From IMG/VR virus record IMGVR_UViG_3300045955_000166, positions 1 through 64,000 of that record: a stretch of 64,000 nt of DNA; one strand, written 5' to 3'. The translations under genes were made by a program, and so were the position numbers. Of this stretch, positions 24,101 to 32,496 are shown in pieces. The notes under the pieces were generated by a model. It saw nothing but the letters and a program-made list of their open reading frames with translations. It had not been told where the DNA came from and made no database searches. Position 1 is the first letter of the stretch, and the number at the start of each line of letters is the position of its first letter. Origin of the DNA: a virus.

Positions 24101-27014
24101 AGCATTGACACTTCGTACTGAAACAGGAATAGTACATTCATTTGGAACAAATATAGGTTTTGGTACGACTATTCCAATAACTCCAATTCATATTGTACGA
24201 GAAGGAGTACACACGTCTCTTACAGTTGATTCATATTATACTAATTCAGGGGCTTCTAATCTTGTTTTTCGCAAAGCCTATGGAACGCTTGCAGCACCAA
24301 CACGTTTAGGAGTTAATGCAAGTCTAGGGAATATTTCAGGATATGCTTGGGCACGTGATGCAGCTAATACGGTTGATCAATTTGTATTACTTTCCCGATT
24401 AGTACAATCAGTTGACTCTGTGGATGCACAAGGACGTATGGGTGGACGCCAAACACTTTCTTTATCACCTGGAGTTTCTGCTGCAATAGTTGAAATGTTT
24501 CGTTGGGATCAAGGTGGGAATTATCATATTGGTTCAACAACAACAGGAACAGGTCTTACACGTGGGCTTGTAATGGCCTCTGGTACTGCTCCTGCAACAA
24601 GTATTGCCGACCAAATACAAATGTGGGTAGCAGATCAACATGGTGTAGCAGGTGATGCTGCATTACACATTATGCCTGAAATAACTACATTATATACTTT
24701 TGGTAATACATTTACTATGGGTTCATTAGGAACACCACCAGCAGTAGCAGGAGGTAACGTTCATTTATATGGTTCGTCAATGGTATTAACTATTGATAGA
24801 AATGATACATCAATTACATTCCCACAAATTCAAATGCGAAAATCAAGAGGAACAGCAGATGTTCCATTAGTAACAATAGAAGGTGATCGTACATTAGGTT
24901 TGTATGGATTAGCATATGTAAGAAATGCAGCAGATACTGCTGATGCATATCAAGCAGGAAGTTTAATGATGTATAGAGCATCAAATTTTGATGCCCAAGG
25001 TAGATCTGGTGGGGATATTAGTTGGTGGACATCATCAGGAGTATCAGCAAGTATAAGCGAAAAAATGTATTTAAATCCAGCAGGACAATTAGGTTTAGGT
25101 CCTGGTTTAACATACGCAACAGTTCTTCCTTCTGGATCATTATTAAATGTAAGTAATTTAGATGTAACAACAGGTAGTTTAACATTAGTATCTCAACGTG
25201 CAGCTATTGTATCTGGTAATGTTCTTAACGGTATTGAATTTTGGTCTAATGATACAAGTTATACTACTCAACCAGGATACATAAGTGCATATTTGAGAGT
25301 ATATGCAACAGAAGCCCATGCATCAGGTGCGATAGGTAGTCGTATGGTTTTTGCTACATCACTTATTGGTGGTGCATCTCCTTCTCCAAGATTAACAATT
25401 GATCCATGGGGTACAGTAATTATAGGTGCAGCAGCATCACCAGCAAGTATGACAGGTGGATTAGTTATATCTTCTGGTGCTGCTCCTACTGCTTCTGTTG
25501 CTGATGGTGTGTTATTGTGGTCAGCAGATAAAGAAGGTGCAGCAGGTGACGCAGCATTGCACATACGTACTGAAGATGGATTTGTTCATGTACTGGGTAG
25601 TGAAATAGGTTTTAATGTAAGTGATCCTATTGGGACACTTAATGTTAATGGTTATAATAATTATTTTGAACGCCATGATGCAAATGCAGTAGGCTATAAT
25701 ACTATAAATAGAAAATCACGTGGAACAAGAGAAGTCCCTGTACGGCTTATAGCAGGAGATATTGTGTCATATTGGAGTTCCCAAGGCTATGTACGAAATG
25801 CAGGTAATACGGCTGATGTATGGACGTATATGACTCGTATTGATTCAGTAGTTCAATCGGTAGATGTAGAAGGTAGGGCAGGTGGAGTAATGATTTTTTA
25901 TACGTGTCCACCTGTAACTGGTTCTCTTACTGAACGAATGCGTATTACTGAAAGTGGTTTTGTTGGGATAGGTATATCTGTACCAGCAACAACACTTCAT
26001 GTTGGAAATAGTGATGTAACTGATGCTGGATTAGCATTGACATCTCAACGTGTAGCTATTGCAGTAGATAATGTGTTGAATGGAGTGGATTTTCATAGTA
26101 ATGATACAAATTTAAGTATAAGTACACTAACAGCATATATACGTGCATATGCGAGTGAAACACATACAGCGACAACACTAGGATCACGTATAACATTTGC
26201 AACAACAGCTATAGGTGCTGCTGCTCCTACTTTGCGTATGACATTGATGGATACTGGTGTATTAAGTATGGGAACATGGACAGGACAAAAAATTAATTTA
26301 TATGACTCAACAGTAAATAAATATGGTTTAGGTATTGGTAGTTCACAATTGCAGATTTATTCTCCTAATGCTGCAACTACAAGAACAGAAATTGGTGGAA
26401 TGTCAAATACAGATGGTGTAACATTTATTCCTGTTTTGCGTGTATTACCATCTTCTACAAGTATGGTGCTTGGTCCTGTTGGAGCAACAGCAGTAGGTAC
26501 ATCTGGTACGTATGTATTTGGTATTTCTACAGGAACACGTGCTACAACTTCTCCTACTGCTATGGTGCAAATGTGGACAGAAGATCAAGATGGTGCAAAT
26601 ACAGCAGCTTTACATGTCCGAAGTGAAGGAAACTGGATTACAAAAATTGGACAAGGAATTATTACACGTGCAGCATATTTAACTTTAACAACATATACAA
26701 CTGCTGCACCATATTCTCCTGTAGCATTAGAAGAATCAAATAGAACTTTTCTTGCAAGTAACACAAGTGCAATGACACAAGTGAGTTTGCCTGCTGCTGC
26801 TGTAGGATATGTATTTAAATTTATTGTAACAGCAGCACAAGGACTTCGTATACGTGCTTTTACTGGCGATACAATACGAATTGGATCAACAGTAACTGCT
26901 GCTGCTGGATACATTCAATCAACTACTCTTGGTGATTATATAGAACTTTTTGCTACAAGTTCAGGAGGATGGTATGCACGTTCACCAATACAAGGTTGGA
27001 CAATAGGTGTATAA
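21171..27014 (+). CDS. Giant repetitive tail fibre
   Basis: 1947 residues. At least eight repeats of an element like APTTSPVDAVQLWSADR followed by a loop and LHLRTEDGTSHVFGDRVG occur, starting near residues 156, 420, 588, 770, 950, 1138, 1436 and 1790, with VGIGT..P...LDVVG linkers usual in trimeric fibres. Repeats 1-4 are well conserved, 5-8 diverged. The last about 110 residues lack the repeat and may be the tip. No S74 autocleavage motif was seen. Located directly after the J-like gene, it is the likely side or central fibre for host recognition. Confidence 0.85.
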   Translation: MGAIGSGTSTSYPVTLDTLLYVSPGGLSDYTNGPNPIADSQSRVDAEFMNDVIDALIAIETELGTSPSGVYGSVAERFDTIGGAGGGFPGASTDNAIVRWNGSTGTSLQDSVMIVSDTGNVEGIVDLTITRNLLIGGTAAGTLLDNGIVIALGVGPSTQPTNAVQLWAADRAGSPGKTSLHVRAEDGTQHVFGDRVGIGTVAPSEALEVVGGIKLGTTALLANGTIRFTGADIEGRINDSWVSMTAGSAGGTTSGIWTWTTQTVTPPPGQRIGVNNSVYDLATQMYITEVSANGTDSSILLDDLNVGDTIYIQDKIDSSKYVRYTVAGDLTDSGDYRTIPVTFVSTGVANISNNAEIYVQFNLLGIHGSGATNAVTIWTDQYTLSADAQLHYESTSNNFGLKATTFGTGAQGVLALALGNAPTTSPVDTVQLWAADRGATGGKTGLHIRTEDGTSHVFSDFVGLNNLTPLAELDVVGTQRITRNATSSSTLWNVLNVRVKGTTDSLSPGFGSYISFINENFSGASFEIARIAGSRGPTDTDGILTFYVANATVFAKTISIDKDANLRINMSSVGTGLTQGIVIGSGIAPTTSPADAVQLWSADRAATVGKASLHLRTEDGTSHVFGDRVGIGTLTPGFSLDVVGAINVSDPTNTRSNLGLGTASTPEFLRIGIGTPSTASAPLIFATGTVQKILLQGDSISTRYGFGLASLALQIFSPTTARIDLGGMSTVDGTTFTSNLSVHNTSGNIGIGTGTFGTGATKTLALFNGVAPTTSPVDTIQMWSADRNATAGKGSLHLRTEDGTSHVFGDRVGIGTTNPTVALDVIGAIKVSDISTTQTNLGIGTGSSTQFDRLGLGTAASADARLTFLAELGQKVLLYGDNIAVRYGMGLASGTYQIFSASNGTVDIGSMSAADGITFTNRLSIQGSNGNIGLGTKTYGTSAVRNFVLFAGTAPTTSPVDAVSLWTEDQGAVAGEAALTLRTETGIVHSFGTNIGFGTTIPITPIHIVREGVHTSLTVDSYYTNSGASNLVFRKAYGTLAAPTRLGVNASLGNISGYAWARDAANTVDQFVLLSRLVQSVDSVDAQGRMGGRQTLSLSPGVSAAIVEMFRWDQGGNYHIGSTTTGTGLTRGLVMASGTAPATSIADQIQMWVADQHGVAGDAALHIMPEITTLYTFGNTFTMGSLGTPPAVAGGNVHLYGSSMVLTIDRNDTSITFPQIQMRKSRGTADVPLVTIEGDRTLGLYGLAYVRNAADTADAYQAGSLMMYRASNFDAQGRSGGDISWWTSSGVSASISEKMYLNPAGQLGLGPGLTYATVLPSGSLLNVSNLDVTTGSLTLVSQRAAIVSGNVLNGIEFWSNDTSYTTQPGYISAYLRVYATEAHASGAIGSRMVFATSLIGGASPSPRLTIDPWGTVIIGAAASPASMTGGLVISSGAAPTASVADGVLLWSADKEGAAGDAALHIRTEDGFVHVLGSEIGFNVSDPIGTLNVNGYNNYFERHDANAVGYNTINRKSRGTREVPVRLIAGDIVSYWSSQGYVRNAGNTADVWTYMTRIDSVVQSVDVEGRAGGVMIFYTCPPVTGSLTERMRITESGFVGIGISVPATTLHVGNSDVTDAGLALTSQRVAIAVDNVLNGVDFHSNDTNLSISTLTAYIRAYASETHTATTLGSRITFATTAIGAAAPTLRMTLMDTGVLSMGTWTGQKINLYDSTVNKYGLGIGSSQLQIYSPNAATTRTEIGGMSNTDGVTFIPVLRVLPSSTSMVLGPVGATAVGTSGTYVFGISTGTRATTSPTAMVQMWTEDQDGANTAALHVRSEGNWITKIGQGIITRAAYLTLTTYTTAAPYSPVALEESNRTFLASNTSAMTQVSLPAAAVGYVFKFIVTAAQGLRIRAFTGDTIRIGSTVTAAAGYIQSTTLGDYIELFATSSGGWYARSPIQGWTIGV

Positions 27015-27027
27015 TTAAATTATTTAA
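27015..27027. repeat. TTAAATTATTTAA palindrome copy
   Basis: Exact copy one base after the fibre gene stop codon, adjoining the terminator hairpin. Confidence 0.9.
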
Positions 27028-27066
27028 TTTTATCTCTATAACTGCCTATTACAGAGATAAAATTTT
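27028..27066 (+). terminator. Intrinsic terminator after the fibre gene
   Basis: TTTTATCTCT 27028-27037 pairs with AGAGATAAAA 27053-27062 (15-nt loop), followed by TTTT. The stem is AT-rich but 10 bp long and bounded by the fibre stop. Confidence 0.65.
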
Positions 27067-27132
27067 GAACAACCCTTATGAAATGAAAAGAGAGGAGGTA
27101 TATTAGAGAGAGGAAAATAGGCACATGTGTTA

Positions 27133-27145
27133 TTAAATTATTTAA
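27133..27145. repeat. TTAAATTATTTAA palindrome copy
   Basis: Exact copy 21 bp before the exported-protein gene at 27167. The rest of this gap (27067-27132) holds only a purine-rich AGAGAGGAGG stretch without an associated gene. Confidence 0.9.
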
Positions 27146-27166
27146 TCAATCAATGAAGGAGTTTTT

Positions 27167-27658
27167 ATGAAGAAATGGATTGTAGGTTGTTTAGTTGTTC
27201 TTTCATGTTTAGTATTTGCTCAAGTATCTCTGGCCGATGTTATTGCTACAAGAACAAATGCAAATCAATTAACCGTAGGAGCAGGTTCTGCTTCATGTGT
27301 ACCAGTAGTGAATGTTGGTGCATTACGATTTGTAACAACACGTGATTATCAACGTGTTGTGTTTCAATATACTGCTGAATGTACAGTAAAAAGTCCAGAT
27401 ACATTTACATGGCTTAATGTAGATTTACTGGTTGATGGAGCACAGATTTCTCCAACACAAACCATTGACAATGCCTTCTGTACATCTAGAGGTATTAATG
27501 ATCTCAATGGTTGGGTAAGTCCAACAGTTGTTGGTGTTGTTGTTGTACCAGAAGCAGGTATACATACAGCGCAAGTGAATGCAAATCTTGTCAACTGTAA
27601 TAATGCAACTGATGATGTATGGCGATTAGATGACAGTACAATAGTGTTATCTAACTAA
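27167..27658 (+). CDS. Exported protein of unknown function
   Basis: 163 residues. Sec-type signal peptide MKK + hydrophobic core to about residue 23 (cleavage likely after SLA before DV). The mature part has four cysteines that could form disulfides (C43, about C70, C104, C143) and a beta-rich pattern (VVGVVVVPEAGIHTAQVNANLV). No lysis or enzymatic motif recognised. It lies at the end of the late region with a lipoprotein gene. It might modify the host envelope or block superinfection; inference only. Confidence 0.7.
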   Translation: MKKWIVGCLVVLSCLVFAQVSLADVIATRTNANQLTVGAGSASCVPVVNVGALRFVTTRDYQRVVFQYTAECTVKSPDTFTWLNVDLLVDGAQISPTQTIDNAFCTSRGINDLNGWVSPTVVGVVVVPEAGIHTAQVNANLVNCNNATDDVWRLDDSTIVLSN

Positions 27659-27667
27659 GTAGAATGT

Positions 27668-27687
27668 GGGAGGTATAAATACCTCCC
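27668..27687 (+). terminator. GC-containing hairpin between the two exported-protein genes
   Basis: GGGAGGTA 27668-27675 pairs with TACCTCCC 27680-27687 around TAAA, followed by a palindrome copy containing an A/T run. Reasonable terminator or RNA stabiliser. Confidence 0.65.
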
Positions 27688-27688
27688 A

Positions 27689-27701
27689 TTAAATAATTTA
27701 A
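27689..27701. repeat. TTAAATAATTTAA palindrome copy
   Basis: Exact copy beginning two bases after the hairpin and ending before the AAAGGTG ribosome site. Confidence 0.9.
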
Positions 27702-27715
27702 TGCAAAGGTGAATT

Positions 27716-28270
27716 ATGAAAAAATTAAGTGCAATTGTTGCAGTATTTATTATGTGTGTAGGTTTTGCTTTAAGTGGATGTACAAGAACAGTCATTGCTA
27801 CTCCTACTCCTTCTACTGCTCCTGTTGCTCAAGATGCTCCTACTGTTCAAAATGATGATCCTCCTCTTGTTGGTACACCACGTAGGATTTCTGTTGATCG
27901 TTTATTAGAGCATGTTGTTAAACAAACAACATCTCATTATTTAACAACACATATGGGATTTGCTCATATTTTATATGCTGAAGTACGTAGAGCACAACGG
28001 ATTACTAATCCAACAGAAATAGGACAGGTTTCACAAATTAAAACTATTATGTGGAGAAAGATTGTTTGGAGTCGAATGGAAATGAGTAGAGAGAGACGTT
28101 TTAGTGAATTTTTCACGCTACTTCAAAATGAAATAGATGAAGAATTTGAAAGAGCTGAAAGACAAGATAGAATAGAATCACGTGTAGTTTTTGTACCAGT
28201 AATAAATGTGCTTCAATCTATTGCAGATGCTACTGTACCATATTGTCCTACTGTGTGTCTACATTATTAA
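27716..28270 (+). CDS. Predicted lipoprotein
   Basis: 184 residues. MKK start, hydrophobic core and lipobox ALSGC with the acylated cysteine at residue 22, then a Pro/Thr/Ala-rich linker and a helical, charged domain with RRISVDRLLEHVV and RERRFSEFFTLLQNEIDEEFERAERQDR. It should be anchored in the outer or cytoplasmic membrane facing the periplasm. Phage lipoproteins of this kind act in superinfection exclusion or as outer spanins; the large helical domain argues against a simple spanin. Confidence 0.75.
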   Translation: MKKLSAIVAVFIMCVGFALSGCTRTVIATPTPSTAPVAQDAPTVQNDDPPLVGTPRRISVDRLLEHVVKQTTSHYLTTHMGFAHILYAEVRRAQRITNPTEIGQVSQIKTIMWRKIVWSRMEMSRERRFSEFFTLLQNEIDEEFERAERQDRIESRVVFVPVINVLQSIADATVPYCPTVCLHY

Positions 28271-28287
28271 ACTTTAAAATTTACCCC

Positions 28288-28316
28288 TTGTCTTATGTCA
28301 AGATGTAAATTATAAT
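28288..28316 (+). promoter_or_regulatory. Sigma70-type promoter before the replication region
   Basis: TTGTCT (28288-28293), 17-bp spacer, perfect TATAAT (28311-28316). The predicted start near 28323 coincides with the foot of a hairpin (28325-28362). It follows the late-region lipoprotein gene and faces the replication genes. Confidence 0.65.
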
Positions 28317-28324
28317 TAAACGTA

Positions 28325-28362
28325 GGGCATTCTGGAGCCAAATAAAGGTATTCCTGATGCCC
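28325..28362 (+). other. Hairpin at the predicted 5-prime end of the replication transcript
   Basis: GGGCAT 28325-28330 pairs with ATGCCC 28357-28362, enclosing about 26 nt. If the promoter above is used, the stem begins within the first few nucleotides of the RNA, a position typical of 5-prime stabilising or regulatory hairpins. A TTCTCT tract follows, so attenuation is also possible. Confidence 0.5.
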
Positions 28363-28396
28363 TTCTCTACTATGAGATTTATGGAAAAGGTGATAT

Positions 28397-28804
28397 ATGA
28401 TAGAAAATATTATAGATTATTTAGGATTACAAATAAATGCTAAAAAGAAAAATTACCATCCACTCATGGCAACAGAATATCATGATTTAAGAGGATTAGA
28501 TATACGTTGGAGAGTACCTACCTTTCTTGATGTACAAGATGAAGAATGGATGTTTTTATGTGCATGGGGGCAAAAAGTCCGTACAGCAGTATTGAATAAA
28601 ACTGAAGTCTGTATGTTGACAAATAATGCACAGTATCTTCTTAAAAGTAAACTCCTACCTTTAGCACAATATATGATGATGTGTTACTCAGAATATTGGA
28701 TCTCAGATAAAAGTTCATATTTATTATTTTTTAATTTTGATATAGATTTATCTCCATTAAAAAAATATGGATTTATTTTGGGTACAAAAATTAACTTGAC
28801 TTAA
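28397..28804 (+). CDS. Hypothetical protein, first gene of the replication region
   Basis: 135 residues, not recognised. Mixed alpha/beta composition with WRVPTFLDVQDEEWMFLCAW and a C-terminal YLLFFNFDID segment. No signal peptide, membrane span or metal motif. First gene after the 28288 promoter, hence probably early. Stop codon lies in the 28801 palindrome copy. Confidence 0.6.
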   Translation: MIENIIDYLGLQINAKKKNYHPLMATEYHDLRGLDIRWRVPTFLDVQDEEWMFLCAWGQKVRTAVLNKTEVCMLTNNAQYLLKSKLLPLAQYMMMCYSEYWISDKSSYLLFFNFDIDLSPLKKYGFILGTKINLT

Positions 28805-28813
28805 ATAATTTAA
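28801..28813. repeat. TTAAATAATTTAA palindrome copy
   Basis: Exact copy covering the stop codon of the 28397-28804 gene. Confidence 0.9.
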
Positions 28814-28844
28814 TATGATACAATTTTCTGTACAGGAGGTTCAT

Positions 28845-29342
28845 ATGATACCATTGCAAATGAAGATCATGCAGAATGTAGAAAAATATGCACGATTAGC
28901 GAATGTATCCTCATTTTATATTTTAAATTCGGCCAAAGATTATTGTACTGAAGAAGATTTTATATGGATAACCCAATATCTGTATGGATGTCAAACACAA
29001 TCTGAACGTTTGCCAGAAGGAAAAAGAGGTATACTTTATGATTTAGTAGATCCTATAGAACGTTTTTCTGCTATAATAGGATTGTTTATACGTTATTTGA
29101 TTGATGCACGATTGTTGAATCCATACAATCTTATCGCACTTTTTGAAAATGATACGCAACCACATATTATTTTTTTGTATGGATTAGAATATATAGATGC
29201 AAATATAAAATCACAGATCATTCAATTCCTATATAATCCTCCGTTTGATGCGGTTGTTACAATACAAGATAAAATGAGATTTCAACAAATTTATCCAAAA
29301 GACCTGTATAGTTACTTGTTAAACAACTATAAGATTATATAG
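28845..29342 (+). CDS. Hypothetical protein upstream of helicase, possibly loader-like
   Basis: 165 residues from ATG 28845, behind a perfect AGGAGG. It lacks a Walker A motif, but the segment HIIFLYGLEYIDANIKSQII resembles a Walker B strand plus helix, and FDAVVTIQDKMRFQQIYP resembles a sensor strand, as in AAA+ helicase loaders or degenerate ATPases. It directly precedes the DnaB-like helicase. A loader or accessory role is inferred from this position and vague fold resemblance. Confidence 0.5.
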   Translation: MIPLQMKIMQNVEKYARLANVSSFYILNSAKDYCTEEDFIWITQYLYGCQTQSERLPEGKRGILYDLVDPIERFSAIIGLFIRYLIDARLLNPYNLIALFENDTQPHIIFLYGLEYIDANIKSQIIQFLYNPPFDAVVTIQDKMRFQQIYPKDLYSYLLNNYKII

Positions 29343-29352
29343 GAGATACCCA

Positions 29353-30573
29353 TTGAATACAGAATTAGCATGTTTGTCTGCATTTCTTATGCAAGCAAAC
29401 AAGAAAGCCTTATTTGAGGAATTAACTCCTGTTTTATTCTCTAGTGATGTGTATTCATTCATTAGAGATTATTATTTTAAGTATCATACGTTTCCTACTC
29501 ATGAAGTTATAGAAGAAGAAAGTGGAGTATCATTACCATACGTTGATGGAGAATTTGAATATTATTTAACGAAAATTAAAAATCAACATATCCATGCACA
29601 ATTGATGGATATTAATAATATTTGTTCTCCATATCTTCAACAAGGAAATTATGATCCTTCAATAGCATTAGATAAGTTACTTGCACATATATTGGAAGTG
29701 AAGAAATCAAAACCTGATTCTTCTATTGATTTCGCGCATTCAAAAGACATACTCATAGAAACAATGAATGCCGTAGCAACAGGAGAACAACAACTTTATA
29801 AATTTGGATATGACTGGTTAGATGAACTCACTAATGGGTTTTCTGGTGGGGATTTAGTATCCATTGTAGCACGATTAAATATTGGTAAAACATTTTTCAT
29901 GCTACATGTAGCGAATTATCTATGGAACACCTATAAGATTCCTATATTATTTCTTTCATTAGAAATGCCTGCAAAACGAATAGCACAAAGATTAGTAGCA
30001 TTGAATACAGATATTAACTTGAACAAGATCCTTCAAGGAGCATTAGATAAGAAAGACTGGAAACAATTTAATGATTTAATGAAACGGTTATCAAATAAAA
30101 CATGTCCATTCAAGATCCATCATGATTTTAGAGTACCAGTAGAATCTGTGTATGCTAAAGCACAATCCTTTGGAGCACAGATAGTTTTTGTAGATGGTGC
30201 ATATTTGTTACGTATTAATAAATACCTAGCAAAAACTGAACGATATGCTTTAGTAGCAGAAGAATTGAAAGGATATTCATTAGGGTTAAATGTTCCTGTT
30301 ATTACTTCATGGCAACTTAACAGAGAAGCAGATAAGAAAAAAGAAATATCTGCATCAAATATCTACTACTCTGATGATATAGCACAGTTATCCTCTGTTG
30401 TTATTGCCCTAAGTCCTAATACAGATCTTGATAAAGATTTCAGGAGAAAAGTACAGGTTCTCAAAAGTAGAGATGGAAGATTAGGAGAAAATCTCATAAA
30501 TTGGAGTATTAGTGATGGGATTGATTTTAGTACCTTTGATCAATCAGTTCTAAAATTAGGAGATTATTTTTAA
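29353..30573 (+). CDS. dnaB: Replicative DNA helicase (DnaB-like)
   Basis: 406 residues from TTG 29353 behind AGGAGATACC. The short N-terminal helical domain (about 1-110) is followed by the RecA-like motor: GFSGGDLVSIVARLNIGKT (Walker A about 173-180), FLSLEMPAKRIAQRL, Walker B IVFVDGAYLL, and SWQLNREADKKKE containing the arginine-type motif. It should unwind DNA at the phage fork as a hexamer. The next gene is primase and shares the last base, a standard coupling. Confidence 0.88.
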   Translation: MNTELACLSAFLMQANKKALFEELTPVLFSSDVYSFIRDYYFKYHTFPTHEVIEEESGVSLPYVDGEFEYYLTKIKNQHIHAQLMDINNICSPYLQQGNYDPSIALDKLLAHILEVKKSKPDSSIDFAHSKDILIETMNAVATGEQQLYKFGYDWLDELTNGFSGGDLVSIVARLNIGKTFFMLHVANYLWNTYKIPILFLSLEMPAKRIAQRLVALNTDINLNKILQGALDKKDWKQFNDLMKRLSNKTCPFKIHHDFRVPVESVYAKAQSFGAQIVFVDGAYLLRINKYLAKTERYALVAEELKGYSLGLNVPVITSWQLNREADKKKEISASNIYYSDDIAQLSSVVIALSPNTDLDKDFRRKVQVLKSRDGRLGENLINWSISDGIDFSTFDQSVLKLGDYF

Positions 30574-31421
30574 TGGATGTTTCCACAATAATTGAATTGA
30601 TCAAAGAAAAGAAATGGGGATCATATAAAATATCTGGTAAATGGATAAATCTTTCTTGCCCATGGGCAAAAGAAAAACATGTTCATGGCACAGATACTCA
30701 TGCATCCTTTGGTATTAATATTGAAAAGTTATATTATAATTGTTTCACATGTAATACAAATGGTTCATTAATTAAATTATTTAATGGTATTGTACAACCT
30801 AGTACCATACTATTGCAGTTGCCGATACAAGAAAAAGATGATATAATATATCCAGAATATTTTCTCAAAACATTAAAAAGGAATTATGTCCATCCATATT
30901 TAGATAAAAGAAAAGTTCATGCAGATGTACGTATTCTTTTTGATTTTCGTTATGATAGTTTGCATCATCGTATAGGAGTTCCCATACGAAATTTTGATAA
31001 GAAACTTGTAGGGTTTGTAGGACGTTCTCTTATTTCTATGCCCAAGTATTTTATATATCCATGGTATGGTGAATCTAATGGTCATATATGGTTAGGAGAA
31101 CATTGGATAGATCTCAATGAACCAGTAGTGTTAGTAGAAGGATTATTTGATGCAGCAAGAGTATACGAAGTAAAATCGAATGTTTTGGCATCATTAGGAT
31201 CACAACTTCCACAAAATAAGTTAAAACGTATACGAAATGCTCCATATGTGTTTACATTGTATGACAATGATGTTGCAGGAGATAATGCTAGAAGGAAAGT
31301 CTCAAATTATTTTGGAAAAAATAATATACGACATTTACGTTTACCAGAGACAATAAAAGATCCAGGTGATGCAAGCATAGAAATATTACAGAAATTATTT
31401 CAAAAAGAATTGCTTTGGTAG
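30573..31421 (+). CDS. DNA primase (zinc finger plus TOPRIM)
   Basis: 282 residues. N-terminal CHC2-like zinc site (NLSCPW at 27-31, NCFTCNTNG at 57-64), then a TOPRIM domain with VVLVEGLFDAARVYE (catalytic Glu about residue 190) and LYDNDVAGDNARR (metal-binding Asp pair about 231). It is shorter than bacterial DnaG, lacking a helicase-binding domain. It would make primers for lagging-strand synthesis. A palindrome copy (30772-30784) sits within the coding region. Confidence 0.85.
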   Translation: MDVSTIIELIKEKKWGSYKISGKWINLSCPWAKEKHVHGTDTHASFGINIEKLYYNCFTCNTNGSLIKLFNGIVQPSTILLQLPIQEKDDIIYPEYFLKTLKRNYVHPYLDKRKVHADVRILFDFRYDSLHHRIGVPIRNFDKKLVGFVGRSLISMPKYFIYPWYGESNGHIWLGEHWIDLNEPVVLVEGLFDAARVYEVKSNVLASLGSQLPQNKLKRIRNAPYVFTLYDNDVAGDNARRKVSNYFGKNNIRHLRLPETIKDPGDASIEILQKLFQKELLW

Positions 31422-31434
31422 GGAATATTTTCCC

Positions 31435-31463
31435 TTGACATAATTGTTATAAGGAGGTATACT
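31435..31463 (+). promoter_or_regulatory. Consensus sigma70-type promoter before the SSB-like gene
   Basis: TTGACA (31435-31440), exactly 17 bp, TATACT (31458-31463); expected start near 31470. An AAGGAGG (31451-31457) lies within the spacer and can serve only read-through transcripts. Confidence 0.75.
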
Positions 31464-31480
31464 TAATAGATACAGCACGA

Positions 31481-32443
31481 ATGTTGTCTGATATACATAA
31501 CGGATTGACAATATATGATCCTATAACATGTACGTACACATTGCCAAATGGGGTAATTGTATCCTCTGAGTTATTAAATTATTTAAAAAATAATACAAAG
31601 GAGTATATTGCTACTGGAAAGAAGTTTCGACAAGAACTAAAAGAAGAACCATCCATTAAAAGAGAGAAAATTCATATGGCATCTACAATTTCTGCAAAAG
31701 AAATGGCTCAAATTCAAAAAGCCCAAAAAGCAGCAGCAGAGAAAAAAGCAAATGGAGAAGCACCTGCTACTCAATTATGGCCTTTCTGGATTCCTGTTGG
31801 TGAAGAAAGAGATGTTACATTTTTAGATGGTGATGTTGTAACTGAAGATGGAGTTGAATTATTTGATGTTCCTTTCTATCTTCAACATACAGTACAGACA
31901 GGAACAACATGGCTTTCCTTTCAATGTCCTAAACGAAAACATGGTGATTGTCCAGCATGTAATGCTGGTGTAAAAGGGACGTATGTTTGTGTGTTTACCA
32001 TAATCAATCATACACCTATTATATCGAAAAAAGATCCCTCTGTTACCTATGAAAACCAAAAACAGTTATTTATTGCGACTTCTGGAACACGTGAAGAATT
32101 ATTCATGCGTGCTAAGAAATTTGGAGGTTCACTAAAAGGTCAGTTAGTGAATATTGGAAGGAGCAAGAAAGATAAAGCACCAAGAGTAGGTGATGTATTT
32201 ACTTTCATGGGTAAACGTTCTTTGGCAGAACTAAAGAAAATCTGTGGGAAAGAATATAATTTTTCTCCTGCAAATTATGATGAAGATTTATTTGTGTATA
32301 CTCCTGAACAACTCCTTGAATTAGGTGTAGGTTATAAAGGACATTCTAATAATACAAAACCACAAGGACAAAAAAGTGGTAAGGTTGCTTCTCTACAACA
32401 AGAAGAAGTTGTAGATATGGAAGAAGAAACGTTAGAATGGTGA
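31481..32443 (+). CDS. Single-stranded DNA-binding protein-like
   Basis: 320 residues from ATG 31481. The core from ATG 31676 contains LWPFWIPVGEERDVTFLDG, FYLQHTVQTGTTWLSFQCP, a CPAC motif in the same region, a QKQLFIATSGTREELF stretch, KGQLVNIGRSKKDKAPRVGD and an acidic C-terminal tail ending EEETLEW. This pattern is shared by phage SSB-type proteins encoded between primase and recombinase. The true start is uncertain: AAGGAGG spaces well to a non-standard ATA at 31466; ATG 31676 is a plausible internal start giving 255 residues. Confidence 0.7.
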   Translation: MLSDIHNGLTIYDPITCTYTLPNGVIVSSELLNYLKNNTKEYIATGKKFRQELKEEPSIKREKIHMASTISAKEMAQIQKAQKAAAEKKANGEAPATQLWPFWIPVGEERDVTFLDGDVVTEDGVELFDVPFYLQHTVQTGTTWLSFQCPKRKHGDCPACNAGVKGTYVCVFTIINHTPIISKKDPSVTYENQKQLFIATSGTREELFMRAKKFGGSLKGQLVNIGRSKKDKAPRVGDVFTFMGKRSLAELKKICGKEYNFSPANYDEDLFVYTPEQLLELGVGYKGHSNNTKPQGQKSGKVASLQQEEVVDMEEETLEW

Positions 32444-32496
32444 AATGTTCTTTTTCATTATAGGTATGCAAATAATATACGTATAAAAGGATTAAC

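Noticed and set aside
21171-27014. Repeated DNA blocks in the fibre gene as possible CRISPR or tandem repeats
   Set aside because: They are coding repeats of 150-1000 bp spacing with diverged wobble positions and no spacers.
27067-27132. AGAGAGGAGG purine stretches as a ribosome site for a missed gene
   Set aside because: No start codon with an open frame of useful length follows.
29353-30573. Helicase P-loop ARLNIGKT looks non-canonical
   Set aside because: Bacterial DnaB already has A-R-P-S-M-G-K-T; only Pro to Leu and minor changes differ, so nothing is unusual.
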